Below are positions 27,925-36,412 of a DNA stretch of 64,000 nucleotides, in pieces. Source of the stretch: Streptomyces peucetius. GTDB taxonomy: Bacteria > Actinomycetota > Actinomycetes > Streptomycetales > Streptomycetaceae. Position 1 is the stretch's first letter; every line of letters begins with the position of its first letter. The stretch is from assembly GCF_025854275.1 (NCBI RefSeq), contig NZ_CP107567.1:7564001-7628000 (forward strand), read 5' to 3'. Both the position numbers and the translations under genes were made by a program. The notes beneath the pieces were generated by a model that saw nothing but the letters and a program-made list of their open reading frames with translations, was not told the origin of the DNA and made no database searches.

Positions 27925-28884
27925 GTGTCCACCAACGCCACTTCCGCCGACGGCCGAAGGCCCGCCGTCGAGAGTCCGGGCAGCGGCCGGCCCTCCCCGG
28001 TCGGCGGCCGCCGCTCCGGCCTCGGCCGGCTGGGGCCGCTGCCCTGGATCGGCCCCGCCGTCCTGCTCATCGTGCTCGTCGTGCTCTGGCCCGTCTACGA
28101 GATGGTCCGCACCTCGTTCCTGAAGATCAGCGTCAGCGGCTTCGTGCGGGGCCCGGCCGGCTTCGACAAGTACCGGGAACTGTTCGACGAACCGGGCCTC
28201 GGCGCCGTGATCACCGCCACCGTGATCTGGACCGTCGGCGTCGTCGCGCTCACGATGGTGCTGTCGCTCGCCCTGGCCCAGCTGTTCAACCAGCGCTTCC
28301 CCGGGCGGCGGGTGACCCGCTGGGCCCTCATCGCACCGTGGGCGGCCTCCGTGCTGATGACCGCCATCGGCTTCAAGTGGATGCTCGACCGGACCGCCGG
28401 GGTGCTCAACACCGCCATGACCGACCTCGGTCTGATCGACGGCCCCAAGGACTGGCTCGGCGACCCGGCCACCGCCTGGCCCTGGATGATGTTCGTCGCC
28501 GTCTTCGTCTCCCTGCCCTTCACCACGTACACCCTGCTCGCCGGTCTGCAGACCGTCCCGGGCGAGGTCTACGAGGCGGCGCGGGTCGACGGCGCCGGCA
28601 CCTGGCAGACCTACCGACGGATCACCCTGCCGCTGCTGCGCCCGGCGTTCCTCGTCGGCGTCGTCATCAACCTGATCAACGTCTTCAACTCGTTCCCCGT
28701 CATCTGGGGCATGACCCGCGGAGGCCCGGCCAGCGACACCGCGACCACCACCGTGTTCATGTACCAGCTCAAGAGCTCCGACATCGGCGAGTCCGCGGCC
28801 ATGTCCGTCGTCAACTTCGCGCTGGTCGTGGCCATGGTGGCCGTCTTCCTGAAGGTCAGCCGCTGGAACAAGGAGGAAGCCTGA
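27925..28884 (+). CDS. ABC sugar transporter permease (MalF type)
   Basis: 319 residues, GTG start. A disordered 45-residue N-terminus, then six transmembrane segments. The cytoplasmic EAA loop reads YEAARVDGAGTWQTYRRITLP, which docks to the ATPase. It overlaps the next permease by one base (TGATG). No ATPase gene lies in this operon; Streptomyces often share one multi-use ATPase (MsiK) among such importers. Confidence 0.93.
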   Translation: MSTNATSADGRRPAVESPGSGRPSPVGGRRSGLGRLGPLPWIGPAVLLIVLVVLWPVYEMVRTSFLKISVSGFVRGPAGFDKYRELFDEPGLGAVITATVIWTVGVVALTMVLSLALAQLFNQRFPGRRVTRWALIAPWAASVLMTAIGFKWMLDRTAGVLNTAMTDLGLIDGPKDWLGDPATAWPWMMFVAVFVSLPFTTYTLLAGLQTVPGEVYEAARVDGAGTWQTYRRITLPLLRPAFLVGVVINLINVFNSFPVIWGMTRGGPASDTATTTVFMYQLKSSDIGESAAMSVVNFALVVAMVAVFLKVSRWNKEEA

Positions 28885-29792
28885 TGGCCCAGCAGACGAT
28901 CCGGCCCTCCCTCGCCGCCCCCGCCGCGCCGGTGCCGGGCGAGCAGCGGCCCCGTACCCCCGCCCGGCCCGGGCGCGCGCTGCGCCCCCGCACGGTGGTC
29001 GTCGCCTCGGCGGCCTGGCTGATCGCCGCCGTGTTCCTGCTGCCGTACGCGGAGATGGTGATCACCGCGCTCCGGCCCGCCGACGAACTGCGCGACTCCA
29101 CCTATCTGCCCAGCGCGTTCGCCTGGTCCAACTTCATCGACGTCTGGCGGGAGTCCAACCTCGGCTCCAACCTGCGCGTCACCCTGCTCGTGGCCGGCGG
29201 GTCCACACTGCTGGTGCTGCTCGTCGCGGTACCCGCCGCGTACTACACCGCCCGGATCAGGTACCGGGGCCGCAAGGTGTTCCTGCTGCTGGTGCTGATC
29301 ACCCAGATGTTCCAGCCGACCTCGCTGCTGGTCGGCCTGTACCGCGAGTTCTACCAGCTGGGCATGCTCAACTCGGTGTGGACCCTGGTCCTGTGCAACG
29401 CCGCCTTCAACCTGGCGTTCGCCATCTGGATCCTCACCGCCTACTTCTCCTCCATCCCGGTGCAGCTGGAGGAGGCCGCCATGATCGACGGACTGGGCCG
29501 GGCGGGCGCGCTGTTCCGCGTGACCCTGCCGCTGGCCATGCCGGGCGTGGTCACCGCGGTGATCTTCACGTTCATCGCCGCGTGGAACGAGTTCGTCATG
29601 GGCCTGACCCTCTCCACGGTCCCGGAGAACCAGCCGCTGACCGTCGGCATCAACAGCTTCATCGGCAACTACACCGTCCAGTGGAACTACCTGTTCGCCG
29701 GGTCCGTCCTCGCGATCGTTCCGGTGGTGGTGCTGTTCGCCTTCATCGAACGCCAGGTGGTGTCCGGGCTCACCGCCGGTTCGGTGAAGTAG
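28884..29792 (+). CDS. ABC sugar transporter permease (MalG type)
   Basis: 302 residues. Six membrane segments with the EAA loop LEEAAMIDGLGRAGALFRVTLP and the C-terminal MalG-like end (AFIERQVVSGLTAGSVK). Starts within the preceding stop codon, AGGAGG just upstream. Together with the previous gene it forms the channel for the sugar. Confidence 0.93.
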   Translation: MAQQTIRPSLAAPAAPVPGEQRPRTPARPGRALRPRTVVVASAAWLIAAVFLLPYAEMVITALRPADELRDSTYLPSAFAWSNFIDVWRESNLGSNLRVTLLVAGGSTLLVLLVAVPAAYYTARIRYRGRKVFLLLVLITQMFQPTSLLVGLYREFYQLGMLNSVWTLVLCNAAFNLAFAIWILTAYFSSIPVQLEEAAMIDGLGRAGALFRVTLPLAMPGVVTAVIFTFIAAWNEFVMGLTLSTVPENQPLTVGINSFIGNYTVQWNYLFAGSVLAIVPVVVLFAFIERQVVSGLTAGSVK

Positions 29793-29849
29793 ACCGGTCC
29801 TTGCCCCGCCCCGCCCGTTCGCCCGTCCTTCACGAAGGAGTACGCCACT

Positions 29850-30800
29850 TTGTCCGCCAACACCTCCTCCCGCACCTCGGCCGAGATCGCCACCCAGCCC
29901 GCCGTGTGGCGGCAGGCCGCCCAGTCGCTGCCGCGGCACACCGCGGCCCTGCCCCGCCGCGGTGAACGCGTCGCCGTCATCGGCTGCGGCACCTCCTGGT
30001 TCATGGCCCAGTCCTACGCCGTCCTGCGCGAGAGCGGCGGCCACGGCGAGACCGACGCCTTCGCCGCCTCCGAGTTCCCGCACGGCCGCCGCTACGACCG
30101 GGTCCTCGCCATCACCCGGTCCGGCACCACCACCGAGGTCCTCGACCTGCTGCACCGGGTCAAGGGCACCGTGCCCACCGGCGCGATCACCGCCGACCCC
30201 GCGACCCCCGTCATGGGGGCGGCCGACGCCGTGGCCGTACTGGACTTCGCCGACGAGGAGTCCGTCGTCCAGACCCGGTTCGCCACCGCCAACCTGGCGC
30301 TGCTGCGTGCCCACCTGGAGGCGGAGAACGCCCTGCCCGCCGGCGTACTGCCCCTCGACACCGCGATCCGCGACGCCGAACGGGCCGTAGCCGAGCCCCT
30401 CGACGCCACCGTGTGCGGTGCCGAGCAGTTCACCTTCCTCGGCACCGGCTGGACCTACGGCCTGGCGCTGGAGGCCGGACTGAAGATGCGCGAGGCCGCC
30501 GGCGCCTGGACCGAGGCGTACCCGGCGATGGAGTACCGCCACGGGCCGATCAGCATCACCGGACCCGGCCGCGTCGCCTGGGCGTTCGGCCCGCTCCCGC
30601 CCGGCCTGGCGGACGACGTGGCACGCGTCGGCGGCACCCTGGTCGCCGGCTCCACCGGCACCGGCCCGGGCCTGGACCCGCTCGCCGACCTCGTCCGCGC
30701 CCAGCGCCTCGCGGTCGTCCTCGCCACAGCACGCGGGCAGGACCCCGACCGGCCCCGCAACCTCACCCGGTCCGTCGTCCTCGAGAACAGCCATGCCTGA
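29850..30800 (+). CDS. SIS-domain aldose-ketose isomerase/deaminase (AgaS/GlmS-C-like)
   Basis: 316 residues, TTG start with GAAGGAGT 7 nt ahead. Two sugar-isomerase domains: the first with VAVIGCGTSWFMAQSYAVL and ITRSGTTTEVLDLL (phosphosugar-binding SGTT), the second with FLGTGWTYGLALEAGLKMREAAG and EAYPAMEYRHGPISI. This layout is that of AgaS-type galactosamine-6-phosphate deaminase/isomerases and of the isomerase half of GlmS, without a glutaminase domain. In this operon it most likely converts GalN-6-P to tagatose-6-P and ammonia. GlcN-6-P is the alternative substrate. Confidence 0.87.
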   Translation: MSANTSSRTSAEIATQPAVWRQAAQSLPRHTAALPRRGERVAVIGCGTSWFMAQSYAVLRESGGHGETDAFAASEFPHGRRYDRVLAITRSGTTTEVLDLLHRVKGTVPTGAITADPATPVMGAADAVAVLDFADEESVVQTRFATANLALLRAHLEAENALPAGVLPLDTAIRDAERAVAEPLDATVCGAEQFTFLGTGWTYGLALEAGLKMREAAGAWTEAYPAMEYRHGPISITGPGRVAWAFGPLPPGLADDVARVGGTLVAGSTGTGPGLDPLADLVRAQRLAVVLATARGQDPDRPRNLTRSVVLENSHA

Positions 30801-31773
30801 GGACCCCGACGATCACGGCTGTGTGATCGCCCTCGACGTCGGCGGCACCGGGATGAAGGGCGCGCTCCTCGACCGGGGCCTCGACCCCCTGGTCACCCTC
30901 CGCCGTCCGACCCCGCGAACGGCGGGGCCCGGCGCGGTGGTCGACGAGATCGCGGCCACCCTCGCCGTCCTCGCCGGGCGGGCCGCCGCCCGGGGGCTGA
31001 CGGTCCACCGGGCGGGGGTCGTGGTCCCCGGCGTCGTCGCCGAGGACCTGCGGACCGCGGTCCACTCCGCCAACCTCGGCTGGCGCGACCTCCCGCTCGC
31101 CGCACTGCTGGAAGCCCGCACCCGGCTGCCCGTCACCCTCGGCCACGACGTACGCGCGGGCGGCGCCGCCGAGTGCCTCCTCGGCGCCGCCCGCGGCGCC
31201 AGGAACGTGCTCTTCGTGGCGATCGGCACCGGCATCGCCGCCGCCGTCGTCTGCGACGGACGCCCCGTACGGGCCGACGGCCACGCCGGCGAACTCGGCC
31301 ATGTCGTCGTCGAACCCGGCGGTGCCCGCTGCGCCTGCGGCGGACGCGGCTGCCTGGAGACGGTGGCGTCCGCGTCGGCGGTCGCCACCGCGTTCGCCGC
31401 GCGCTCCGGCCGCGAGGGGACCGACGCCGCGGACGTGGCCGCACTGGTCGCGCGGAGCGACCGCGACGCACTCGCCGTCTGGGACCGTGCGGCCGACGCG
31501 CTCGCCACGGCGCTCGCCACCGCCACGACACTGCTCGCCCCCGAGCTGATCGTCCTCGGCGGCGGCCTCGCCGAGGCCGGCGACCTCCTCCTCGGCCCGG
31601 TACGGGCCCGGCTGGCCGACCGCCTCACGTTCCAGCGCCGGCCCGGGCTGGTGCGCGCCGAACTGGGCGACAGGGCGGGGTGCCTGGGCGCCGGCCTCGC
31701 CGCCTGGCACGACGTCGACAGCACGACGGCACCGGACCCGCGCACCACAGGGACGGGGGCACGGGACCGGTGA
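30793..31773 (+). CDS. ROK-family sugar kinase (probable N-acetylhexosamine kinase)
   Basis: 326 residues, overlapping the SIS gene by 8 nt. Phosphate-binding ALDVGGTGMKGALLD at the N-terminus, GHDVRAGGAAE catalytic-Asp region, AIGTGIAAAVV, and the ROK zinc motif CACGGRGCLE with its preceding GELGHVVVEPGG. ROK kinases phosphorylate glucose, GlcNAc, ManNAc and related sugars. An ABC importer delivers unphosphorylated sugar, so a kinase is needed here; GalNAc or galactosamine is inferred from the SIS, PfkB and aldolase partners. Confidence 0.9.
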   Translation: MPEDPDDHGCVIALDVGGTGMKGALLDRGLDPLVTLRRPTPRTAGPGAVVDEIAATLAVLAGRAAARGLTVHRAGVVVPGVVAEDLRTAVHSANLGWRDLPLAALLEARTRLPVTLGHDVRAGGAAECLLGAARGARNVLFVAIGTGIAAAVVCDGRPVRADGHAGELGHVVVEPGGARCACGGRGCLETVASASAVATAFAARSGREGTDAADVAALVARSDRDALAVWDRAADALATALATATTLLAPELIVLGGGLAEAGDLLLGPVRARLADRLTFQRRPGLVRAELGDRAGCLGAGLAAWHDVDSTTAPDPRTTGTGARDR

Positions 31774-32702
31774 TCCTGACCGTCACCCTCAACGCCGCCC
31801 TCGACGTCACCTACGGCGTCGACAGCCTGCGCCCCCGCACCTCGCACCGCGTCGACACCGCCCGCGAACGCGCCGGCGGCAAAGGCGTCAACGTCGCCCG
31901 CGTCCTCGCCGCGCTCGGGCACGAGAGCGCCGTCACCGGGCTCGCGGGTGGCCCCACCGGAACCCTGCTGCGCGACGGACTGCGCACGGCCGGGCTGCGC
32001 GACGAACTCGTCACCGTCTCGGGCGACTCACGGCGGACCCTCACCGTCGTCTCCCGCGACGACGGCGACGCGACCGTGTTCAACCAGCGCGGCCCCCGCG
32101 TGAGCCCGGGGGAGTGGAAGACCTTCACGGAGCACTTCGCGTCGCTGGTACGTGACGCCACGGTCGTCGCGCTCTGCGGCAGCCTGCCTCCCGGCCTGCC
32201 CTCCGACGCGTACGCGCAACTCGTCCGGACCGCCACCGGGGCAGGGGCGGTCACGGTCCTCGACACGAGCGGCCCCGCACTGCTCGACGCGCTGGGCGCC
32301 GGCCCCGACGTGGTCAAGCCCAACGCCGCCGAGCTCGCCGACGTCACCGGAAGCCGGGACGTACCGGCCGCCGCGGAGCGGTTGCGCGCCCTCGGGGCCC
32401 GCACGGTCGTGGCGTCGTCCGGTCCCGAAGGCGTCCACGCCGCCACCCCGCAGGGCGCATGGCGCGCCGTACCGCCGAAGCAGCTCGCCGGGAACCCCAC
32501 CGGGGCGGGGGACGCGTGTGTCGCCGCGCTCGCGGCAGGGCATGCCACCGGCGCACAGTGGCCCGACATCCTGCGTGAGGCCGTGGCTCTGTCGGCCGCG
32601 GCCGTCCCCTGCCCCGTGGCCGGCGATTTCGACGCCGGCACCTACCGCCGCTTTCGTACCGCCGTATCCGTGGAGGAAGTCCATGCCGCTCACACCCACT
32701 GA
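31770..32702 (+). CDS. 1-phosphofructokinase/tagatose-6-phosphate kinase family (PfkB)
   Basis: 310 residues from GTG 31770 in a GTGA overlap. Motifs: MILTVTLNAALDVTYGV, GGKGVNVARVLAALG, LCGSLPPGLPSDAY and NPTGAGDACVAALAAG with catalytic Asp. The start resembles LacC/FruK (phosphosugar kinases) rather than fructokinases, so it phosphorylates a ketose monophosphate at C1 to make a 1,6-bisphosphate. The aldolase that follows would split that product. Tagatose-6-P is the predicted substrate; fructose-1-P or fructose-6-P cannot be excluded. Confidence 0.9.
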   Translation: MILTVTLNAALDVTYGVDSLRPRTSHRVDTARERAGGKGVNVARVLAALGHESAVTGLAGGPTGTLLRDGLRTAGLRDELVTVSGDSRRTLTVVSRDDGDATVFNQRGPRVSPGEWKTFTEHFASLVRDATVVALCGSLPPGLPSDAYAQLVRTATGAGAVTVLDTSGPALLDALGAGPDVVKPNAAELADVTGSRDVPAAAERLRALGARTVVASSGPEGVHAATPQGAWRAVPPKQLAGNPTGAGDACVAALAAGHATGAQWPDILREAVALSAAAVPCPVAGDFDAGTYRRFRTAVSVEEVHAAHTH

Positions 32703-33606
32703 CGCCGTCGTCCGCTCCGCCGCTCAAGACGGCGTGGGCATCGGGGCGTTCAACGTCGTGCAGCTCGAACACGCCGAGGCCATCGTGAGCGGGGCAGAGG
32801 CCGCGGGGCGGCCCGTGATCCTGCAGATCAGCGAGAACACCGCCCGCTACCACGGCTCCCTGGAGCCGATCGGGCTCGCGACACTCGCCGTGGCCCGCGC
32901 GTCGAGCGCCCCCGTCGCCGTCCACCTCGACCACGCCGAGTCCACGGACCTCGTGCACGAGGCCGTCGGACTCGGCTTCACATCCGTCATGTTCGACGCC
33001 TCCAAGCTCCCCTACGACCAGAACGTGGCGGCGACCCTGGAGATCACGTCCCACTGCCACGCGAGGAACGTATGGGTCGAGGCGGAACTCGGCGAGGTCG
33101 GAGGCAAGGACGGTGCGCACGCCCCCGGCGTACGCACCGATCCCCGTGAGGCACGCGACTTCGTCGCCGCCACCGCCGTCGACGCCCTCGCGGTGGCCGT
33201 GGGCAGCTCGCACGCCATGCTCACCCGGGACGCGGTCCTCGACTTCGCGCTCATCACCAGGCTGCGGGACTCCGTGAGCGTGCCGCTGGTCCTGCACGGC
33301 TCGTCCGGGGTCGGGGACGCGGGCCTCACCAGGGCCGTCGAGGCGGGCATGACGAAGGTGAACGTCTCCACCCACCTCAACAAGGCGTTCACCCGGGCCG
33401 CCCGCGAGTACCTGGAGGATCACCCGGAGACCGCCGACCCCCGCAAGTACCTCGGCCCCGCCCGGGACGCCGTCGCCGCCGAGGTGGCCCGGCTGCTGCG
33501 CGTACTGGACGCAGGCTGCGGTCAGGAGCGGGGCGGTGAGTCAGGGCAGCGGGGTCCCGCCCGTCGCGTTGACGATCTCGGCCGTGATGTAGCTCGCCTG
33601 CGGTGA
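32683..33606 (+). CDS. Class II ketose-1,6-bisphosphate aldolase (GatY/KbaY-like)
   Basis: 307 residues, starting 20 nt before the previous stop with GGAGGAAG ahead. Zinc-dependent class II aldolase motifs: IGAFNVVQLEHAEAI, AVHLDHAESTDLV, VWVEAELGEVGGKDG, LVLHGSSGVGD and VNVSTHLNKAFT. It would cleave tagatose-1,6-bisphosphate (or fructose-1,6-bisphosphate) to glyceraldehyde-3-P and dihydroxyacetone-P, completing the operon's route to glycolysis. The last 22 codons overlap, on the opposite strand, the end of the stress SDR gene, and are not part of the usual fold. Confidence 0.9.
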   Translation: MPLTPTDAVVRSAAQDGVGIGAFNVVQLEHAEAIVSGAEAAGRPVILQISENTARYHGSLEPIGLATLAVARASSAPVAVHLDHAESTDLVHEAVGLGFTSVMFDASKLPYDQNVAATLEITSHCHARNVWVEAELGEVGGKDGAHAPGVRTDPREARDFVAATAVDALAVAVGSSHAMLTRDAVLDFALITRLRDSVSVPLVLHGSSGVGDAGLTRAVEAGMTKVNVSTHLNKAFTRAAREYLEDHPETADPRKYLGPARDAVAAEVARLLRVLDAGCGQERGGESGQRGPARRVDDLGRDVARLR

Positions 33607-34431
33607 CGCGAGGAACACGTAGGCGGGCGCCATCTCCGCGGGCTGCGCGGGCCGGCCGAACGGCGACTTCTTGCCGAACTCGGCGGTGTCCGGCATGGTC
33701 GCGGGGATCAGGGGCGTCCATACGGGGCCGGGCGCGACGGCGTTGACGCGGATTCCGTCGGACGCCACCATCTGCGCGAGTCCCTGGGTGAAGGTGACGA
33801 TCGCGCCCTTGGTCATGGCGTAGTCGAGCAGATGCGGGCTGGGCTTGTAGGCCTGCACCGAGGTGGAGTTGATGACGCATCCGCCCCGTGGCATGTGGGG
33901 CAGCGACATCTTCGACAGCCAGAACATGCCGTACAGGTTGGTGCGCACGACCCGGTCGAACTGCTCAGTGGTGATCGCGCCGATCCCGTCCGGCTGCGAC
34001 ATCTGGTAGGCCGCGTTGTTGACCAGGATGTCGATGCGCCCGAACTCGCTCACCGCGCGGTCGACGAGCTGCCGGCACTGCTCCTCCTCCCGGATGTCGC
34101 ACGCCACGGACACCGCCTTGCGCCCCGCGTCCTCGACGAGCGCGCGGGTGCGCGCCGCTTCCTTCTCCTCTTCCGGGAGGTGAGTGAACAGCACATCGGC
34201 GCCCTCGCGTGCGAAGGCGAGCGCGACCGCCCGGCCGATGCCCGAGTCGCCGCCCGTCAGCACCGCCTTGAGATCGCGGAGCAGCCCACTGCCCCGGTAA
34301 CTCTCCTCGCCGTGGTCGGGCGGCGGGTCCATCGGCCCGGTCCAGCCCGGGTGCTCCTGCTCCTGTTGTGGGAACTCCGGTTCCGGATGCTTCGACACCG
34401 GGTTCCTGGCCTCGTCGTTCTGCTCGGGCAC
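33541..34431 (-). CDS. General-stress SDR oxidoreductase (YhdF/YghA-like)
   Basis: 296 residues, GTG start with AGGAGGAGT. A 50-residue Pro/Glu-rich lead with PMDPPPDHGEESYRGSG precedes the cofactor motif LTGGDSGIGRAVALAF, NNAAYQ, a Ser in INSTSVQAY and the catalytic Tyr and Lys of YAMTKGA. The lead is characteristic of the stress SDR group also called glucose/ribitol dehydrogenase-like. A sigma-B-like promoter, GCAT-N15-GGGTAG, lies about 50 bp upstream, consistent with osmotic/oxidative stress induction. Converges on and overlaps the aldolase gene by 66 bp. Confidence 0.9.
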   Translation of the reverse strand: MPEQNDEARNPVSKHPEPEFPQQEQEHPGWTGPMDPPPDHGEESYRGSGLLRDLKAVLTGGDSGIGRAVALAFAREGADVLFTHLPEEEKEAARTRALVEDAGRKAVSVACDIREEEQCRQLVDRAVSEFGRIDILVNNAAYQMSQPDGIGAITTEQFDRVVRTNLYGMFWLSKMSLPHMPRGGCVINSTSVQAYKPSPHLLDYAMTKGAIVTFTQGLAQMVASDGIRVNAVAPGPVWTPLIPATMPDTAEFGKKSPFGRPAQPAEMAPAYVFLASPQASYITAEIVNATGGTPLP

Positions 34432-34480
34432 GACCGACTCCTCCTTGCTGTGCGTCTCTGCCTCGGTGGGCCGTCCCCGC

Positions 34481-34505
34481 CTACCCTCCGGTGCCTCGGA
34501 AATGC
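34481..34505 (-). promoter_or_regulatory. Sigma-B-like promoter for the stress SDR
   Basis: On the minus strand GCAT, 15 bp, GGGTAG: matches the Streptomyces sigma-B consensus GNNT-N14-16-GGGTA(C/T) except the last base. About 50 bp from the start codon. Confidence 0.55.
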
Positions 34506-34583
34506 CCGCAAACGGGGCGAACGCGGTGTGCGGGGGTTCCCCGATCACCGTCGGACCGGAAGGGTGTCGGTGGGGGCGCGACG

Positions 34584-34853
34584 TCAGGACGTCACGGCCG
34601 GCGGCTTCGGCCGGAGCTCGGTCGCTCCGCTCTGCCCGGTCGCCGCCGGTCCGGCGGACGGTGACGGGCGGGCCCAGGACCTTACGCGACGGCGGCCGGG
34701 CCTCGAGTGCCGGCCGGCATGGTGCCGTCGCGCGGCGCGCGAAGAGAACAGACGTTCCTCGTACCGGTCCAGCGCGACCACCATCCCGAGGAGCAGCACC
34801 GGGAGCAGCAGAGCGGTCACGAGAGCGGCGGCGCCCCCCGGGCCCGGTATCAC
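34584..34853 (-). CDS. Small single-pass membrane protein
   Basis: 89 residues from GTG 34853 with GGAG 8 nt upstream. The N-terminus MIPGPGG is followed by one hydrophobic helix (AALVTALLLPVLLLGMVVAL), then DRYEERLF and a long basic, Pro/Ser-rich tail. Short proteins with one N-terminal helix and an acidic-basic tail are common in Streptomyces, but I recognise no family. The frame is open far upstream, so the start rests on the ribosome site and hydrophobic segment. Could be a non-gene. Confidence 0.5.
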   Translation of the reverse strand: MIPGPGGAAALVTALLLPVLLLGMVVALDRYEERLFSSRAARRHHAGRHSRPGRRRVRSWARPSPSAGPAATGQSGATELRPKPPAVTS

Positions 34854-35141
34854 GGCTGCGGCTCCGTCCCGGACAAAGGGCGGTTCGCCGGCAGGTGTCT
34901 CGCGGCGCGACCCGGCCGGCAGACGGCGCGCACGGCGCGGACACCGGCCGGACGGCTGGGCACGGGCTGCTTCCGAAGTCGGGCGAAGTGCTCCATACAG
35001 TGCGCCTGCCCCCGCGTCGCGCACGTACGCGGCGCCGCGGCGGAACGCCGACCGTCGGACCCGGTTGCCCGCGCCGGCGCATCGAGTACGCGTGGCCGGG
35101 CACCTGAGAGGTCTCGACGGCGGCCGATGAGGAGTGAACCG

Positions 35142-36242
35142 ATGGACGTGCGCACCGTGGGCGTGGAGGAGGAGCTTCTCCTCGTGGACCCCGACTCCGG
35201 GGAGCCGCGTGCGCTGTCCGCGGCCGTGCTCGCGTCGGCCGGACGGGAGGGCGGTGTCGGCCAGGAGGTCTTCGAGGCGGAGTTGCAGCGTGAGCAGTTG
35301 GAGTTCGCCACGCTCCCGCAGGCGTCGATGAGCGATCTCGCCGACGAGATCGTCCGCTGGCGCGCGGAGGCCGCCCGCCACGCCGCACGGCTGGGAGGCG
35401 CGGTTGCCGCACTGGCGACGTCTCCGCTGCCCGTCAGTCCGTCGCTCGCGGCCGGTGAACGGTACGGCTGGATGGCCGAGGAGTTCGGGCTGACCACGCA
35501 GGAACAGCTCACCTGCGGCTGCCATGTCCATGTGTCGGTCGGCTCGGACGAGGAGGGCGTCGCGGTCCTCGACCGGATCCGTCCGTGGCTCTCCGTCCTG
35601 GTGGCGATCAGCGCGAACTCTCCCTTCTGGCAGGGCAGGGACAGTGGCTATGCCAGCTACCGCAGTCGCGTCTGGGGCCGCTGGCCCTCGGCCGGGCCCG
35701 TGGAGCTCTTCGGGTCGGCGGACCGTTACCACGAGCAGGTGTCCGCGATGGTCGGCACCGGCGCCCTGCGGGACCGGGGGATGATCTACTTCGACGCCCG
35801 GCTCTCGGCCACGTACCCGACCGTGGAGGTCCGGGTGGCCGACGTCTGCCTGGACCCGGCCACCACCGTGCTGATCGCCACGCTCGTCCGCGGGCTGGTC
35901 GAGACCGCGGCCCGCGAGTGGCGCGCGGGTCTGCCGCCCGTACCGCACGGCGTCGGCCTGCTGCGGCTGGCCTCGTGGCGGGCGGGCCGCTCAGGCATGG
36001 AGGAACAGCTCATCCATCCGCTCACCATGCGCCCCCGGCCCGCGGCCGACGTGGTCGGGGCGCTGGTCGGCCACGTCAGGGACGCCTTGGAAGACGCGGG
36101 CGACGTACCTCTGGTGGAGGAGGCGGTGGCCGCGCTGCCGGAGACCGGCAACGGTGCCCGCTTCCAGCGCGACGTGGTGAAGCGTACGGGCAGCCTGCGG
36201 GAGGTCGTGGCCGCCTGCGTGCGCAGGACCTGTGGAGGCTGA
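35142..36242 (+). CDS. Carboxylate-amine ligase, YbdK/GCS2 family
   Basis: 366 residues from ATG with GAGGAG. VGVEEELLLVDPDSGEPRAL at the N-terminus, EAELQREQLEFAT, CGCHVHVSVGSDEEGV and YFDARLSATYPTVEVRVADV are signatures of the glutamate-cysteine ligase 2 family of the ATP-grasp-unrelated GCS fold. YbdK-like members make gamma-glutamyl amides with weak glutamate-cysteine ligase activity; actinobacteria use mycothiol, so another amine is likely the true acceptor. Monocistronic, with a downstream hairpin. Function beyond family uncertain. Confidence 0.9.
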   Translation: MDVRTVGVEEELLLVDPDSGEPRALSAAVLASAGREGGVGQEVFEAELQREQLEFATLPQASMSDLADEIVRWRAEAARHAARLGGAVAALATSPLPVSPSLAAGERYGWMAEEFGLTTQEQLTCGCHVHVSVGSDEEGVAVLDRIRPWLSVLVAISANSPFWQGRDSGYASYRSRVWGRWPSAGPVELFGSADRYHEQVSAMVGTGALRDRGMIYFDARLSATYPTVEVRVADVCLDPATTVLIATLVRGLVETAAREWRAGLPPVPHGVGLLRLASWRAGRSGMEEQLIHPLTMRPRPAADVVGALVGHVRDALEDAGDVPLVEEAVAALPETGNGARFQRDVVKRTGSLREVVAACVRRTCGG

Positions 36243-36364
36243 GCTCGCCCGGACCCGCAGCGTCTCCGTGCCCCGGCGCTGGTCGGCCCGCGTGCACGAC
36301 GCCCCTCGTCCCGGCCTGCACCTTCAGGCATGCATCGTCGCCACATGGGCATACGTCCACCGGG

Positions 36365-36394
36365 CCCCGCCGCGCATCCCCCGTCGCGGCGGGG
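36365..36394. terminator. Hairpin between convergent genes
   Basis: CCCCGCCGCG and CGCGGCGGGG form a perfect 10-bp stem around a 10-nt loop, between the ligase gene and the methyltransferase gene. Confidence 0.7.
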
Positions 36395-36412
36395 TTCCTC
36401 CGGCGAAAGAGG

